The notes beneath the pieces are model-generated. The model was not told the DNA's origin. It saw only the letters and a list, made by a program, of their open reading frames with translations, and ran no database searches. The position numbers were made by a program, and so were the translations under genes. From Diphasiastrum complanatum (Eukaryota > Streptophyta > Lycopodiopsida > Lycopodiales > Lycopodiaceae), in assembly GCA_029204225.1 (NCBI GenBank), contig CM055094.1, forward strand, positions 32,599,841 to 32,663,840: a DNA stretch of 64,000 nt, read 5' to 3'. Of the stretch, positions 43,418-54,574 are shown one piece after another (positions within the stretch are counted from its first letter, which is position 1; each line of letters opens with the position of its first letter).

Positions 43418-44280
43418 ATGGAAAGATTCGAGAGGCAACCCGCCGACACAGTTTTTGTAAACCAAGATGGTTCCAGACCGAGTAGGGCAGACAAGGGCAA
43501 AGGCATAGCTGTTCCAAGAGGATCTCCCAAAAGGTTGACAAGACCACGAAGAGTGCCAACAAGATATGTGCCAGGCAGCTCAGCCTCCACATCAGAGAAA
43601 TTCTGTGGGTTCAGTGACGAACCTCCGACATTCGAGGAGGCGATTGAAAGTCCAGAAAAGGACAGATGGATCCAAGCCATGAACGAAGAGATGGAGTCCA
43701 TGAGGAAGAAGTAGGTATGGACGTTGGAGCCATTACCGCATAAGTGCAAGACTGTCAAATGCAAATGGGTCAAGCTCAAATACGGACCAGACGGGAATGT
43801 GTCGAAAAACAAGGCAAGACTGGTAGCGAAGGATTTCTCTTAGAGATACGATATTGACTATTCTGAAACCTTCTCTCCTGTCGTCAAACATTCATCCCTA
43901 CGTCTATTATTTGCATATGCAGCAGCTTATGACCTCAGGATCCACATTGTGGACGAGAAGACGGCCTTCTTACATGGCGAATTAGATGAAGAGGTGTACA
44001 TGGATCAACTCCAAGGATTCATCTCAAATTCACTTTCTGACTATGTATGCAGAATGCATAGAAGCATCTACGGTCTGAAGCAGTCAGCCCGACAATGGTA
44101 CAAGAAGAAAGATCAAGCCCTGAGATCATTAGGATTCAAGCCTCTATTGGCTGACTCCAATGTGTATCTCAGAATTACAGATGGGCAGATCATCATAGTG
44201 GCCGTATATGTGGATGACACTTTGATACTTTGCAGGAGTGAGCAGCTAATTGCTGAGGTGAAGACAAAAATCTCTTCACT
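43418..44280 (+). pseudogene. Copia C1: reverse transcriptase, truncated
   Basis: Linker (PADTVFVNQDGSRPSRADKGKG), then the RT start FEEAIESPEKDRWIQAMNEEMESM; after a TAG and shift, VKLKYGPDGNVSKNKARLVAKDF, FSPVVKHSSLRLLFAYAAAYDL, DEKTAFLHGELDEEVYMDQ, RSIYGLKQSARQWYKKK and an intact VAVYVDDTLILCRS at about 44200-44235. The frame is cut about 44275 by Tat-type LTR sequence. Unlike copy 2, it keeps the YVDD box. Confidence 0.9.
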
Positions 44281-44560
44281 ACTTGCTAATGCTCTTGTTT
44301 GTGTTTTCCATTGCTTCTATTTTTATGCTTATTGGTTGCCATAGTTAATGTTTTTCCATTAGCAAGCATAAGGAGCATTTGAGCTAACCTCCACTCTCAC
44401 TCTCACTCTCTACCTCTCTCTTTCTCTCTTCTCCTCTCAATCTCTTCTATTCTTCCTCTCTCTGTTGTGGGTATTTCATGTATACAAATAAATAAGTGGG
44501 TCCCACCACTCAAAATATAGTGTGAGTAGTGTTAGTTTTTGTTGTTTTTCATGATTTTTT
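44273..44560 (+). repeat. Tat-type gypsy LTR fragment, joined into copia C1
   Basis: TCACTACTTGCTAATGCTCTTG...TTAATGTTTTTCCATTAGCAAGC...GAGCTAACCTCCACTCTCACTC followed by a C/T-rich tract matches 10311-10358 plus 16040-16170. It lacks the first ~450 bp of the LTR and its end. TGTTGTGGGTATTTC at about 44464 may be a second LTR start. Confidence 0.7.
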
Positions 44561-45010
44561 TGCTTGTTTGCACAGTAGGGAGAGATTGTGGGGTGGGAGG
44601 ATCAGATCCAAGCACCCAATCCCTTCATTAATCCATAAAATCCATAAAAATCAGAAAAAAAGCTCAAAATCTGGAGGGCAAAAGAGAGGCAAAATCTCAT
44701 CAGATTTTGATTTCTCAAAAAACAGTGAGCATGAACCTTTGCATGACTGGCAACAGTTCCAGGGTACTGTCCCAGACCTGCATAGAAGCCTGCGAGGGTT
44801 AGTTCCCATCAGATTTTAAAAAAACAGAGAAAAACTCAAAAAAATTCAAAAATACTTTGTAAAAATTTAAAAAAAAATCCAAAACTCAAAACTAACCTTC
44901 GGAGAGCTCTTTGAAGTTCCATCTCACTGAGACAAGCACACAGAGAAGTCTGGGAGAGTTAGATCTCAAAAAAAAGTGCCTTCGTGAAAGTTTCCAAGAG
45001 CAAAAAGTGG
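44561..45010 (+). other. Tat-type gypsy leader, first part
   Basis: Aligned in order with 16500-16870: GAGAGATTGTGGGGTGGG / GAGGTGTGAGAGGGTAG, ATCTCATC-GATTTTGAT, TTGCATGACTGGCAACAG, CTGCATAGAAGCCTGCGAGGGTTAGTTCC and GAAGTTCCATCTCACTGAGACAAGCACACAG. No gag start was found. Confidence 0.7.
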
Positions 45011-45014
45011 CCTT

Positions 45015-46440
45015 GAACCTTCTCAAACAGTAAATTTTTGAGTTTCCCTGGGAATTAACTCTCACAACTTGGTAAGCAAGTGGATCTGACTTAGATACGA
45101 GCACATACCAGCCTGCAAAGATTAGTTCCCAGAAAATATTAAAATTTGGCCAAAAGCCCTCAAAAAAATGTAGTTTTTTCAAGATTTTTTGAGTTTCCTG
45201 GGGAAATAACTCTTGCAGCTTGGTGAGCAGCTGAAACTAACTGAGATACAGGTGCATGCTAGTCTGCAAGGGTTTGTTCCAAGAAAATCTTAAAATTTTT
45301 GCAAAAAAACCCCCAAAAAAATGCACTTTTTACAAGATTTTTTGAGTTTCCTTGGGAAGTAACTCTCACAACTTGGTGAGTAGTTAAATCTAACTGAGAT
45401 ACAAGTGCATACTAGTCTGCAAGGGTTTTTTCCCAGAAAATCTTAAAAGTTTGCAAAAAAACCACAAAACAATGCACTTTTTTCAAGATTTTTTGAGTTT
45501 CCTTGGGAAGTAACTCTTGAAGCTTGGTGAGCAGGTGAATCTAACTGAGATACAAGTGCATACCAGTCTGCAAGGGGTTGTTCTCAGAAACTCTTAAAAT
45601 TTTACAAAAACACCACAAAAAAATGCACTTTTTTCAATATTTTTTAAGTATCCTTAAGAATTAACTCTTGCAGCTTGGTGAGCAAGTGAATCTGACTGAG
45701 ATACAAGTTCGTACTAGTCTGCAAGGGTTTTTTTTTCCAGCAAATCTTAAAATTTTGCAAAAAACCCACAAAAAATGCACTTTTTTCAAGATTTTCTGAG
45801 TTTCCTTGGGAAGTAGCTCTCTCAGCTTGGTGAGTAGGTAAATATGACTGAGATACAAGTACGTACTGATCTTCAAGGGTTTGTTCCCAGAAAATCTTAA
45901 AGTTTTGCAAAAAAACCACAAAAAAATGCACTTTTTTCAATAATTTTTAAGTTTCCTTGGGAAGTAGCTCTCACAGCTTGGTGAGAAGGTGAATCTAACT
46001 GAGATACAAGTGCATACCAGTCTGAAAGGGTTTTTTTCCAGAAAACCTTAAATTTTTGCCAAAAAACCACAAAAAAATGCACTTTTTTCAAGATTTCCTG
46101 AGTTTCCTTGGGAAGTAGCTCTTGCAGATTGGTGAGCAGCTGCATCTGACTGTGATACAAGTGCATGCTAGTCTTCAAGGGTTTTTTCTTAGAAAATCAT
46201 AAAACTCTGCAGGAAAACCACAAAAAAATGCACTTTTTTTCAAGATTTTTTGAGTTTCCTTGGGAGGTAACTCTCGCAGCTTGGTGACCAAGTGAATCTA
46301 ACTGGAATACAAGTGCATACCAGTCTGAAAGGGTTTGTTCCCAGAAAATCCTAAAATTTTGCAAAAGGACCCCAAAAAATGCACTTTTTCCATGATTTTT
46401 TGAGATTTGCTACAAAGTAACCTTTGGAAAGAGTTTTTTA
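45015..46440 (+). repeat. Tandem array, ~150 bp unit, 9-10 copies, in a gypsy leader
   Basis: A unit of about 150 bp (CACTTTTTTCAAGATTTTTTGAG, TTTCCTTGGGAAGTAACTCTCGCAGC, TTGGTGAGCAGGTGAATCTAACTG, GAGATACAAGTGCATACCAGTCTGCAAGGGTTTGTTCC, AGAAAATCTTAAAATTTTGC) recurs with the GAGTTTCC block near 45040, 45192, 45339, 45494, 45643, 45795, 45946, 46098 and 46250, plus a diverged one near 46400. Units are head to tail and diverged by roughly 10-20%. Minus-strand open frames across it arise because 150 is a multiple of three. Confidence 0.92.
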
Positions 46441-47018
46441 GATAGATATAACCAAGATCTGGATACTGTGAAATTTTTGTGAAGATCCAATGGTTAGATT
46501 TAGAAATATCTAAGAAAAAGTGCCAAAAAACTGAGTTTATTCAAGATCCTGACAAATCTGCCCATCAAGAACTCTTGCAGAACTCACATTGTCTAGAAAT
46601 GGTCCATTTACAACTATTGTAGGAAGGTTGAAGGTTTGATTCACTCAGATATGAAGAATTCTCAACAAAAAAAAATTAAACTACAAAGAACCAAGAAAAG
46701 GGGCTAAAATCACACTATTAGCCAACTGAAACTGATCAGATCTTGTCAAATCTAGGTTGCAGTCACAATATCCATCAAGATCCAACATCCCTGGACTGAA
46801 CCAAGTGAATGAACCTCAGATCAAGTTGATCAGTACCAAGAAAAATCAGTTTCCACCACCATCCATACCAACCATTCATCACTCTTCTGTCCACACTCTT
46901 CTGTCCATCTCCATATTCTCTTGACAGTGTAACTTTCATTGTGGTTATCTGTTAAATCCATTTCTGTTTCTATTCACATCCATACGGATTTAAATTGTGT
47001 TTATTTTAAAGTCTTGAA
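46441..47018. other. Gypsy leader continuation; no gene
   Basis: AAGAACTCTTGCAGAACTCACATTG near 46565 continues the leader's module. Further right nothing can be named up to the copia F gag. Confidence 0.45.
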
Positions 47019-47066
47019 TTAGAATCCTTGCCCCAATGAAGTGGCCAATGAGAGTAAAGGAGGCTC

Positions 47067-47397
47067 ACCTCTAAAATCTATAAGCACTCTAGAGATATTT
47101 TTGGATTCATAAATTGCTTTTAGGTAGTTCCAAGCCTCCTTGGCTGAGGTACAAGATGCCACTTCTTTTAGATGTACATTACTAACATTCATTTTTAGGC
47201 AATGTAATGCTAGTCTAGCTCTCTTTTTGTACCTTACTTGATCTTGCCCTCCTTGAGGTTCTTCTTCCTCTCCTATGACAAGATCATACATATCTTGGAG
47301 CACTAATAGTGACTCCATTCATAGTTTCCAATTTGAATAATTACTAGAATTTAGTCTTTCACTAGCCTCAAGTAGATAGGCTCCAATTGAACCCATT
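47067..47397 (-). pseudogene. Copia F: gag N-terminal half
   Basis: Minus frame from ATG 47397: MGSIGAYLLEASERLNSSNYSNWK, one stop, MESLLVLQDMYDLVIGEEEEP, RYKKRARLALHCLKMNVSNVHLKEVASCTSAKEAWNYLKAIYESKNISRVL. It stops abruptly at about 47067. It closely matches the K gag. There is no pol to the left; Tat-type leader DNA adjoins. Confidence 0.88.
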
Positions 47398-47999
47398 CTA
47401 ACTAGTAACAAGTACAACAAATGTACTATTCAAAGGTTCTCCCTTATCTCTTTTTCAGAATTTAGCAACAAAGCTACTCTCTTGAATCTAACAAAACTCA
47501 AGAAGCAAGATCTATTATGATCTTAAACTCAAAAAGACTTGGGAAATTGAATTCTACACAATCTATTCAATTTAGAAGCTCAGATTTGACACTTGGAAGT
47601 GCCAATGCCTTCCTATGGTGTTTAGAATGGATTTTAGCTTCACTCTTGAACTAAAAACATAAGCCTCAAAACTCACTCTCCATGATTTGGAGCTTTAACA
47701 AACTTCTAACACCATTCCACATCAAATCTATAATGAGATAAATGGATTTTCACAAAGCAAATCACTAGTTTCACTCTTCACAAATTGTTTGAAGCTCAAA
47801 TATTGAAAATCACTTAGATTTGATGAAAGTACAACTCTAGTAGCCTCTCACACATGTGAGGGGTACATCTGAACTTTACACACTAATTTGAACCTCAAGT
47901 AAACTATTAGTAAAGGTCGCCCTCCTTCAAAATGATTCTAGTACCTATGCTTTCACCAAAATGAAGATATTTGGATCATCATCTAAGCTCTTTGACTTG
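47398..47999 (-). other. Copia F leader (untranslated)
   Basis: About 600 bp between gag and primer site, without coding signal. It has CACACATGTGAGG near 47850, another decayed palindrome in a leader. Confidence 0.65.
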
Positions 48000-48011
48000 G
48001 CTCTGATACCA
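48000..48011 (-). promoter_or_regulatory. Primer-binding site of copia F
   Basis: GCTCTGATACCA, the exact complement of TGGTATCAGAGC, directly abuts TGTCAAATTTCAG at 48012 (inner LTR edge). Confidence 0.88.
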
Positions 48012-48390
48012 TGTCAAATTTCAGAGTTTTGGACTGAATTTGATCTACAAATGATCACAAAGAGTGATTGGTAGCTTGGGATCTTGTTTTACATCAAGAC
48101 TAGCTTCCCATTCTAGCTTCTAGTTGACAATTTTTGTGATTCCAAGCAAGAACAATCAAGAAATGATGATCCATGGCTTCACACGTGTTAAGTATTGCTA
48201 CTTTACGGCCTAACAATAGAGAAGTAGTTTACTTGTGAAATACTAAGCATTCATTCACAAAGAAAGTGCTAAAGAGAGTGAAAAAACATCAAGATCGCTC
48301 ACAAACCAAGATTACTCATCATTAGCTTCACAATGGATCCATCATGGATCAAGTACACAATCACCATAATCTCTCTCTAAGCTGCATCCA
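48012..48390 (-). repeat. 5' LTR of copia F (outer edge uncertain)
   Basis: TG start at the primer site. CACACGTGTT (one base from the palindrome) is at 48180-48189, 168 bp from the inner edge, the same spacing as in element A. It is cut by gypsy H sequence somewhere before 48480. Confidence 0.6.
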
Positions 48391-48591
48391 GCATGTGTGG
48401 GATGGATTTGACCTATCCGATATATCGGTTAGCATTATGAGCGAACAATCGGGATATGACGAACATACACTGAATGAGTGGTCAAAAAAATATATAAAAA
48501 TAAAAAAAATAAAATAAAAATAAACAAATAAATAAAATAAAAATATTAACACATAATATTTTCTTACGCGGGAACCATTTACTCTCGTTGG

Positions 48592-49700
48592 CTACAAATT
48601 TCCTTGTAGATCTACTAGTTGAAGGGACCCATTATCAAAGATTTCGATTACTTTATACGGACCCATCCAACGAGTATCTAACTTTCTTGGAAACTTGATA
48701 TGATGGTTATTGTACAAAAGAGCAAAGTCTCCCTTGTGCAAAACAACCTTTTTTATCATAGTGTGAAAGGCTCTCTTTCGGCTCAACTGGATCTTTGTCG
48801 TATCGATCAATGCTTGTTTACGATTCTCTTCTAGTTTTCCGATCGCTAAGAATCTCTCGTCTAAGCTCGATTGCTCATCAGATCTACTTTCAATTTGTAC
48901 ACAATATGTCGGTACTTCAAACTCTATTGGCAATATTGGGTGCATGCCATAGATCAGATAAAAAGGAGTTTATTTTGTGGTCACCTTTTCGGCATTTCTA
49001 TATGCCCATAGGACAGAAGGTAATTTTTGGTCCCAATCAGATGCGTGCGCTGTGGTGATCTTATTTAGGATTTTACACCAAATGCCATTGACTCGCTCAG
49101 TCAAACCAGTAGCCTTTGGATTGTACGAAGTTGTCTTTCGATGTTTAATCATAAAGTGCTTAGTAAACAGGCGTATCGTATCATTTAAGAAATGTGTACC
49201 TCTATCACTTACTAACTCCAATGGACATCCGTAACAAGTTATAATGTTCCGAAAGAGAAACTCTACAACAGTTTTTGCATCATTTTTTTCGTCGCTTCTG
49301 CCTCGACCATCTTAGTCGCATAGTTAGTTTCTACGAGAATATAACTTCTTTTAGTATAGCGAGTGATAGGCTTTATCGGTCCAATGAAATCTATGCCCCA
49401 TTTTTCAAATGGTGCAAGTGGAAGTATTGGCATAAGTGCCAGTACATTGAAGGAGTTGGTTTCCCAACCCGTTGACAAGGATCACAGGTTTTTACAAATG
49501 CTGCAACATCTTTGTACATCGTTGGCCACTAGTACTTAGCATTTAAGATCTTCTTTACATTATTTACTAATGCAAAGTGTCCACCTGCATCTTCTAAATG
49601 CAAGGCTCCAATAACCTTCGGAATATCGATCAATTCAAGACATCTGCGAAGCTCTTCATCAAGTCCCATTTTGTAAAGTACGTTATTCCTTATCGTATAC
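48592..49700 (-). pseudogene. Gypsy H: integrase
   Basis: Minus frames in order: a zinc finger with HLEDAGGHFALVNNVKKI and CDPCQ (HHCC); [15 protein letters not shown] with the first catalytic Asp; LVSDRGTHFLND (second Asp); SYNPKATGLTERVNGIW (Glu); KLPSVLWAYRNAEKVTTK; MHPILPIEFEVP; then KVVLHKGDFALLYNNHH, RWMGPYKVIEIFDNGSLQLVDLQGN, the GPY/F end. All catalytic residues are present, but stops and shifts near 49500, 49250 and 48970 break it into pieces. The LPIEFEVPT block and FSGYNQ in its RT fit the Tat lineage. Confidence 0.92.
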
Positions 49701-49859
49701 GGTGCAACCTTATGTTGGAATACCATCTTTTGTTCAAGATAAAAAAGAAGTGGATAATTTTTATTTTGAATACAATCAATTATGTTAGGATATAATGAAT
49801 CTTCGAAAGATAATAACATAATATTTTCATCAAAAAATTCATCACTTAAATTTTCAGTA

Positions 49860-50700
49860 ATGGATCCTATATTTAGGCAAGATAAATAGTCTGCGTTAGT
49901 GTGGTACTTCTCTTGGCGTACCTTCAGTTGGTAATCCAATTCCTGCAACAAAAGCACCCATCTAGCTATTCGGCCCAAAAGATTTGGTTTATTCACTAGA
50001 TGTTTTAGTGCATAATGGTCAATATGGAAGATAAAAGAGATTTTTTTTGACATGTCAAAATAACACTTCTCTAGATGAAGACACAATGAAGTCTCTCTGC
50101 ATCTCTACAATGTTTCCCGCAATTTTGAAAGATGAGTGGCTTTTGAGATATAAACACAGAAGTCATTCATAAAAATCTCCAGGAATATGCGTAGATATTT
50201 TTGAAAATAACAGTCATCATTCTTTGGAATGTGGCTGGCACGTTAAACAGTCCAAACAACATCTTTTGATAGGCATAAGTTTCCCAATCAGTTGTGAGAG
50301 TTGTTTTGGACTAGTCCTCTTGTCGGATAGAAACCTGGTTATAGCCAGAGAATCCATCAAGGAAACTATATCTTTGATTTTCAGCAACTTGGTCAAGAAT
50401 CATATTAGTAAAAGGTAGAGGATGATGATCTTTACGAGTTTCAGCATTAAGCTTCGGATAATTTTGGCAAACCCGGATCTTCCCGGTCTTCTTTTTCGCA
50501 ACAACGACTATAGGCAAAACCCATTCACTGCTGATTACTGGATAGATAATTCCTGACTTCAAGTATTTGTCAAGTTTATCTTTGACCAGCAATTAATACT
50601 TAGGATTGAGCCTATATTGGCGTTGGCATATTGGTACCACTCCTTCTTTCAAGTCAATTTGGTGTTGACCAAATTTTTTGTTAATGCCTTTTAAATCTTC
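49860..50700 (-). pseudogene. Gypsy H: reverse transcriptase fused to RNase H end
   Basis: RT blocks from right to left: DKYLKSGIIYPVISSEWVLPIVVVAKKKTGKIRVCQNY, DHHPLPFTNMILDQ, YSFLDGFSGYNQV, then across shifts TDWETYAYQKMLFGLFNVPATFQRMM. Where Y-x-D-D is expected it reads FMNDFCVY, so the first catalytic Asp is Asn. Directly after HLEKCYFD the text goes to IFHIDHYALKHLVNKPNLLGRIARWVLLLQELDYQ and ADYLSCL, the end of RNase H. The RT thumb and most of RNase H are thus deleted, with the frame kept. Confidence 0.9.
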
Positions 50701-50745
50701 CATAGTCCAGGCAAAAACATCATGGTATTCAGTGAGCAAGTCTAT

Positions 50746-51480
50746 TTATTGTTGTTTCTCTTTGTCGGATAATAGTTTGGAAATTACCAAGGACTTGTCA
50801 GGTATGACCTCAATAGAGAGAGTATCATTTGGATTAATCATAGCCATAGTCATATTGGTTGAGGAATATCCTTGTATTTTGCATTGTAAAGACTGTGCTT
50901 TGTCTGCAATGTCGGATGCTTCAGTCTCTTCAATCTCATAACAATCCAGAAAATTTGTTTCAATGTCTTCTTCTTCTAAAAAGATATGAAGTGCATAAGA
51001 TGATTGCTTAGACGTGAAGCTTGTATCTAATTGAGCAGTTTCTCCTTCGTATAGCTCATGTTGCCATGTGATAACATGCTCGTGCAACTTTCCTTGTTCA
51101 TCATTTTCTCCAGTTTGAAACTGCAACTCCTTTTTCTTCCAATGAACACTGGTGTTTGCTTGATATATCAGGGCCTTCCGATAAGGATAGAGTAATTACC
51201 CATTATGACTGGTCGGATTACAATAAAATTCATGATAAATGGTATATCTTGGATATACACTGTGACTTCTTTCAACTCACATATAGGCTTCTTCCTTGTT
51301 GAGTCAACCAGTTTGATCTTTCTTTGAGTAGGCTGGATATCAGTAAGTCCAAGTGCAAGCGTCGTATCCTCCGTCATAATATTGATGCTTAACCCAGAGT
51401 CAATTGGTACGTTTTCAATTAAACACCCTGAGATAGAGATGTCAATCTCTAGCGCTTCCAGGTCTCCAAGGTCAACGACA
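50746..51480 (-). pseudogene. Gypsy H: protease region and linker
   Basis: LEALEIDISISGCLIENVPIDSGLSINIM (51360-51480) has the retropepsin DSG triad; it continues TEDTTLALGLTDIQPTQRKIKLVD and ends IMGNYSILIGRP (cf. the usual I-L-G-R-P). Then comes a linker of about 125 codons rich in acidic residues (50746-51126) before RT. The protease side is cut off from the upstream gag part by a copia fragment at 51482-51925. Confidence 0.85.
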
Positions 51481-51481
51481 A

Positions 51482-51925
51482 AAAGGGATATCTTAAGGGA
51501 ATAGTTCCCACTCCATCTATTCTACATTCTTGATCACTTGTTGTTAGAATAGACTTTTTACAACCTACAAAAGATACAAGAGTTGAGAAAAAATCCTTTT
51601 GGAATGTCATGTGGGAACTAGCCCCACTATCAATCCACCATGTGTCATTGGAGTAGCTCTTTGATGTTGATGTAGAAGCCATCAAGGATGAATCCACTAC
51701 ATCCTCATCTTCCTCAAGAGTGAGGTTGCCTTGTTTGCTCTCTCCTTGTGCATTCGTACAAGATTAGAGAACTCATCTCCAAGACCATTCAAAATGATTT
51801 GAACAAGCTCATCATCTTGAATACCCTCACTTATGATGGAAAGTTCTTTATTGAGAGACTTTATTCTCAAGACATATTCTTGAGAACTCTCATCACTCCC
51901 TCTAAAGGTAGAGAAATCTTCTTCT
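51482..51925 (-). pseudogene. Copia G: gag/protease fragment inside gypsy H
   Basis: From right to left: SSQEYVLRIKSLNKELSIIS, LVQIILNGLGDEFSNLV, then DTWWIDSGASSHMTFQKDFFSTLVSF, KKSILTTSDQECRIDGVGTIPL. The zinc knuckle and linker between UBN2 and protease are missing. It matches K closely (EYVLRIKSLNKEL...IDSGASSHMSFNKHYFSTLL). No LTR or primer site is on either side; both ends join gypsy sequence directly. Confidence 0.88.
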
Positions 51926-52079
51926 TCCTCCTTGTATGCGATAGACTCTTCAGCTGCTTCCAGTAGTAGTTATTGTCCAATAGGAACTGCTCAAATGTAA
52001 TATTTGGCCTTAAGGAGCCAATATTGGAAACAATGTCATACTGCTTCTTTGTCTGCAATCTGAAGTCTATGACAAACAT
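51926..52079 (-). pseudogene. Gypsy H: pre-protease gag fragment
   Basis: The minus frame holds YDIVSNIGSLRPNITFEQFLLD, the I-x-F/x-L segment that precedes protease in many plant gypsy elements. Only 35 bp separates it from the primer site at 52115, so leader and gag proper are deleted. Confidence 0.55.
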
Positions 52080-52114
52080 TGGATAACTTTGAACTTAGTG
52101 GAACTTCGTCCTCC

Positions 52115-52132
52115 TCCCCTACAACGGCACCA
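52115..52132 (-). promoter_or_regulatory. Primer-binding site of gypsy H, tRNA-Asp type
   Basis: On the minus strand TGGTGCCGTTGTAGGGGA, like TGGCGTCGTTGTCGGGGA at 16370. It is preceded by an LTR end ...GCTACA, matching CCCTACA at 16368. Confidence 0.75.
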
Positions 52133-52134
52133 AT

Positions 52135-52481
<347 letters not shown>

Positions 52482-53400
52482 ATAGGAGACTATGCCACAT
52501 GAACTTAATGGCACTTTACCAAGCAAGCTAATGATGGAGCAATAACAAGGGTCAGCATCTCGAATGCAACCAGTTCGACCACCTGTGATGCATGTCTGAA
52601 GGGTAAGATGTCGCGCACTCCATTTGTCAAAGACTTCTACAGAATGACCAAGGCTATGGAGTTAGTGCATTTTGACATCTGTGGGCCTTTCAACGTGATC
52701 TCAGTAGGAGGGTCAAAATATTACATAACCTTCATTGATGATTATAATAAATTTGCCAGAGTGTACTTTATTCAAAATAAATCTGAAGCACTTGATAAAT
52801 TCACTAAATATGTGAATTGGACAGAGAGATGCATTGACAACAAAGTGAAGCAGATCAGGACAGATCGAGGTGGCAAATACATTTTGAATCGTTTCATTGA
52901 CTTTTGCAATGATCGTGGCATAATTCACAAAAGGACTGCAGGCTACACACCGCAGCACAACGGTGTTGCAGAGAGGAAGAATGGCCTACTTGAAAGCTCC
53001 AAGGGTATTGTGGGCTGAAGCAGTAGCTACAGCTGCATACATCCAAAACAGGACAGAGAAGTCTGGTGTCCCTCACATGACACCATACGAATTATGGTGG
53101 GGTAGAAAGCCCAACCTGTCTCACATCAGAATCTTTGGCTGTGTAACTTATGCACATATTTCTGATAAGCTTCGAAAGAAGCTTGATGAGAAAGCTGAAC
53201 AGGGATTTCTGGTAGGTTACTAACAGCAATTCGTCATACTACAGAGTCTACATGCCAGACACGAACACTGTGAAGACAGTGAGAGATGTTAGATTTGATG
53301 AGAGCAGGACAATAGCCAATGATGATTTTGTCAACTATGGGGTTTTGGAAAGATAGTACTATGATCTATCGCCAGTGACAGAGGGAGCAAAAGACGGACA
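52482..53400 (+). pseudogene. Copia C2: integrase
   Basis: It starts abruptly at the microsatellite, at the position matching 42825 of copy 1. Blocks: KGKMSRTPFVKDFYRM, LVHFDICGPFNVISVGGSKYYITFIDDY (first Asp), QIRTDRGGKYI (second Asp), YTPQHNGVAERKNG (Glu); after a deletion and shift near 52985, PRVLWAEAVATAAYIQNRTEKSG, YELWWGRKPNLSHIRIFG and KLDEKAEQGFLVGY. The three acidic residues are present but the frame is broken. Confidence 0.92.
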
Positions 53401-54570
53401 CGAAAAAGAAGATTTTCGAGTCGTTTCCCATTCGAGTGACGAATCAGAAGATGAAAGATGCGAGAGACAGCCTACTGCTACAGTTCTTGTAAACCAGGAT
53501 GGTTTCAGACCTAGTAGAGCGGACAAAGACAAAGGCATTGCTGTCCCAGGATGATCTCCTAGAAGGTTGATAAGACCACAAAGAGCGCCAGTAAGATATG
53601 TGCCAGGCAACTCTGCTTCTACATCAGAAGAGTTCTGTGGATTCAGTAGCAAACCACAAACTTTTGAGGAAGCAATTGAATGTCCAAAGAAGGACAAATG
53701 GATCCAAGCCATGAACGAAGAGATGGAATCCATGAGGAAGAACTAGATATGGACATTGCAACCACTACCACATAAGCGCAAGACTGTCAAATGCAAATGG
53801 GTTTTCAAGCTCAAGTATGGACCAGATGGGAATGTCTCAAAATACAAGGCAAGGCTGGTAGTGAATGGATTTTGTCAGAGATATGGTATTGACTACTCTG
53901 AAACCTTCTCTCCCGTCATCAAACATTTGTCCCTACGTTTGTTATTTGCGTATGCAGCTGCTTATGACCTCAGGATCCACATTGTGGACGAGAAGACAGT
54001 CTTCTTGCATGGTGAGTTAGACGAGGAGGTCTACATGGATCAATCCCCAGATTATGTCTCGAGTTTACTTCTTGATTATGCATGCATAATGCATAGAAGT
54101 ATCTATGGTCTAAAACATTCATCCCGACAATGGTACAAAAAGAAGGATCAAGCCCTGAAATCATTGGGATTCAGGCCACTAGCTGATTCCAATGAATTAC
54201 AAATGGGCAGATCATCACTGTGACTGTATATTTCGAGATTGTGGATCTGGAAGAGGCCATGTGTTACCTTCGCTTGCAAATTGAAAGGGACTATGAGGGA
54301 AATAAGCTGTACTTTTACCAGTCCATATACACCCAGAAAATCCTAGAGGATTTTGGGATGCTGAATTGCAAAGGAGCGAATACTCCAATGCTCGTAGGAA
54401 CGGTGCTGACAAACGATAATTGTCCGAGGACTGAAGAAGAGAGAGAACAAATGCAGCTCACACCTTACAGGAAGCTGATAGGTTCGCTGATGTACTTTGC
54501 AGACAACACACACCCTAACATTGCTTATGCAGTGCTCAAGATGAGCCAATTCTGCACGAATTCATGATCG
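53401..54570 (+). pseudogene. Copia C2: reverse transcriptase with the YVDD box deleted
   Basis: The linker matches copy 1 (53455-53640). RT proper: KCKWVFKLKYGPDGNVSKYKARLVVNGF, FSPVIKHLSLRLLFAYAAAYDLRIHIVDEKTVFLHGELDEEVYMDQ, HRSIYGLKHSSRQWYKKKDQAL. At 54195-54240 the text passes from ADSN to VYFEIVDLEEAMCYLRLQIER, so the YVDD segment and about 40 flanking residues are gone. It resumes as YFYQSIYTQKILEDFGMLNC and ANTPM...YRKLIGSLMYFADNTHPNIAYAV. Confidence 0.92.
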
Positions 54571-54574
54571 ACAC

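Noticed and set aside
45644-46178. Overlapping minus-strand open frames with a ~50-residue repeating peptide
   Set aside because: They lie in the 150 bp tandem array; the unit length is a multiple of three, so open frames recur. There is no start context, no known domain, and the related leader at 16.6 kb is not open.
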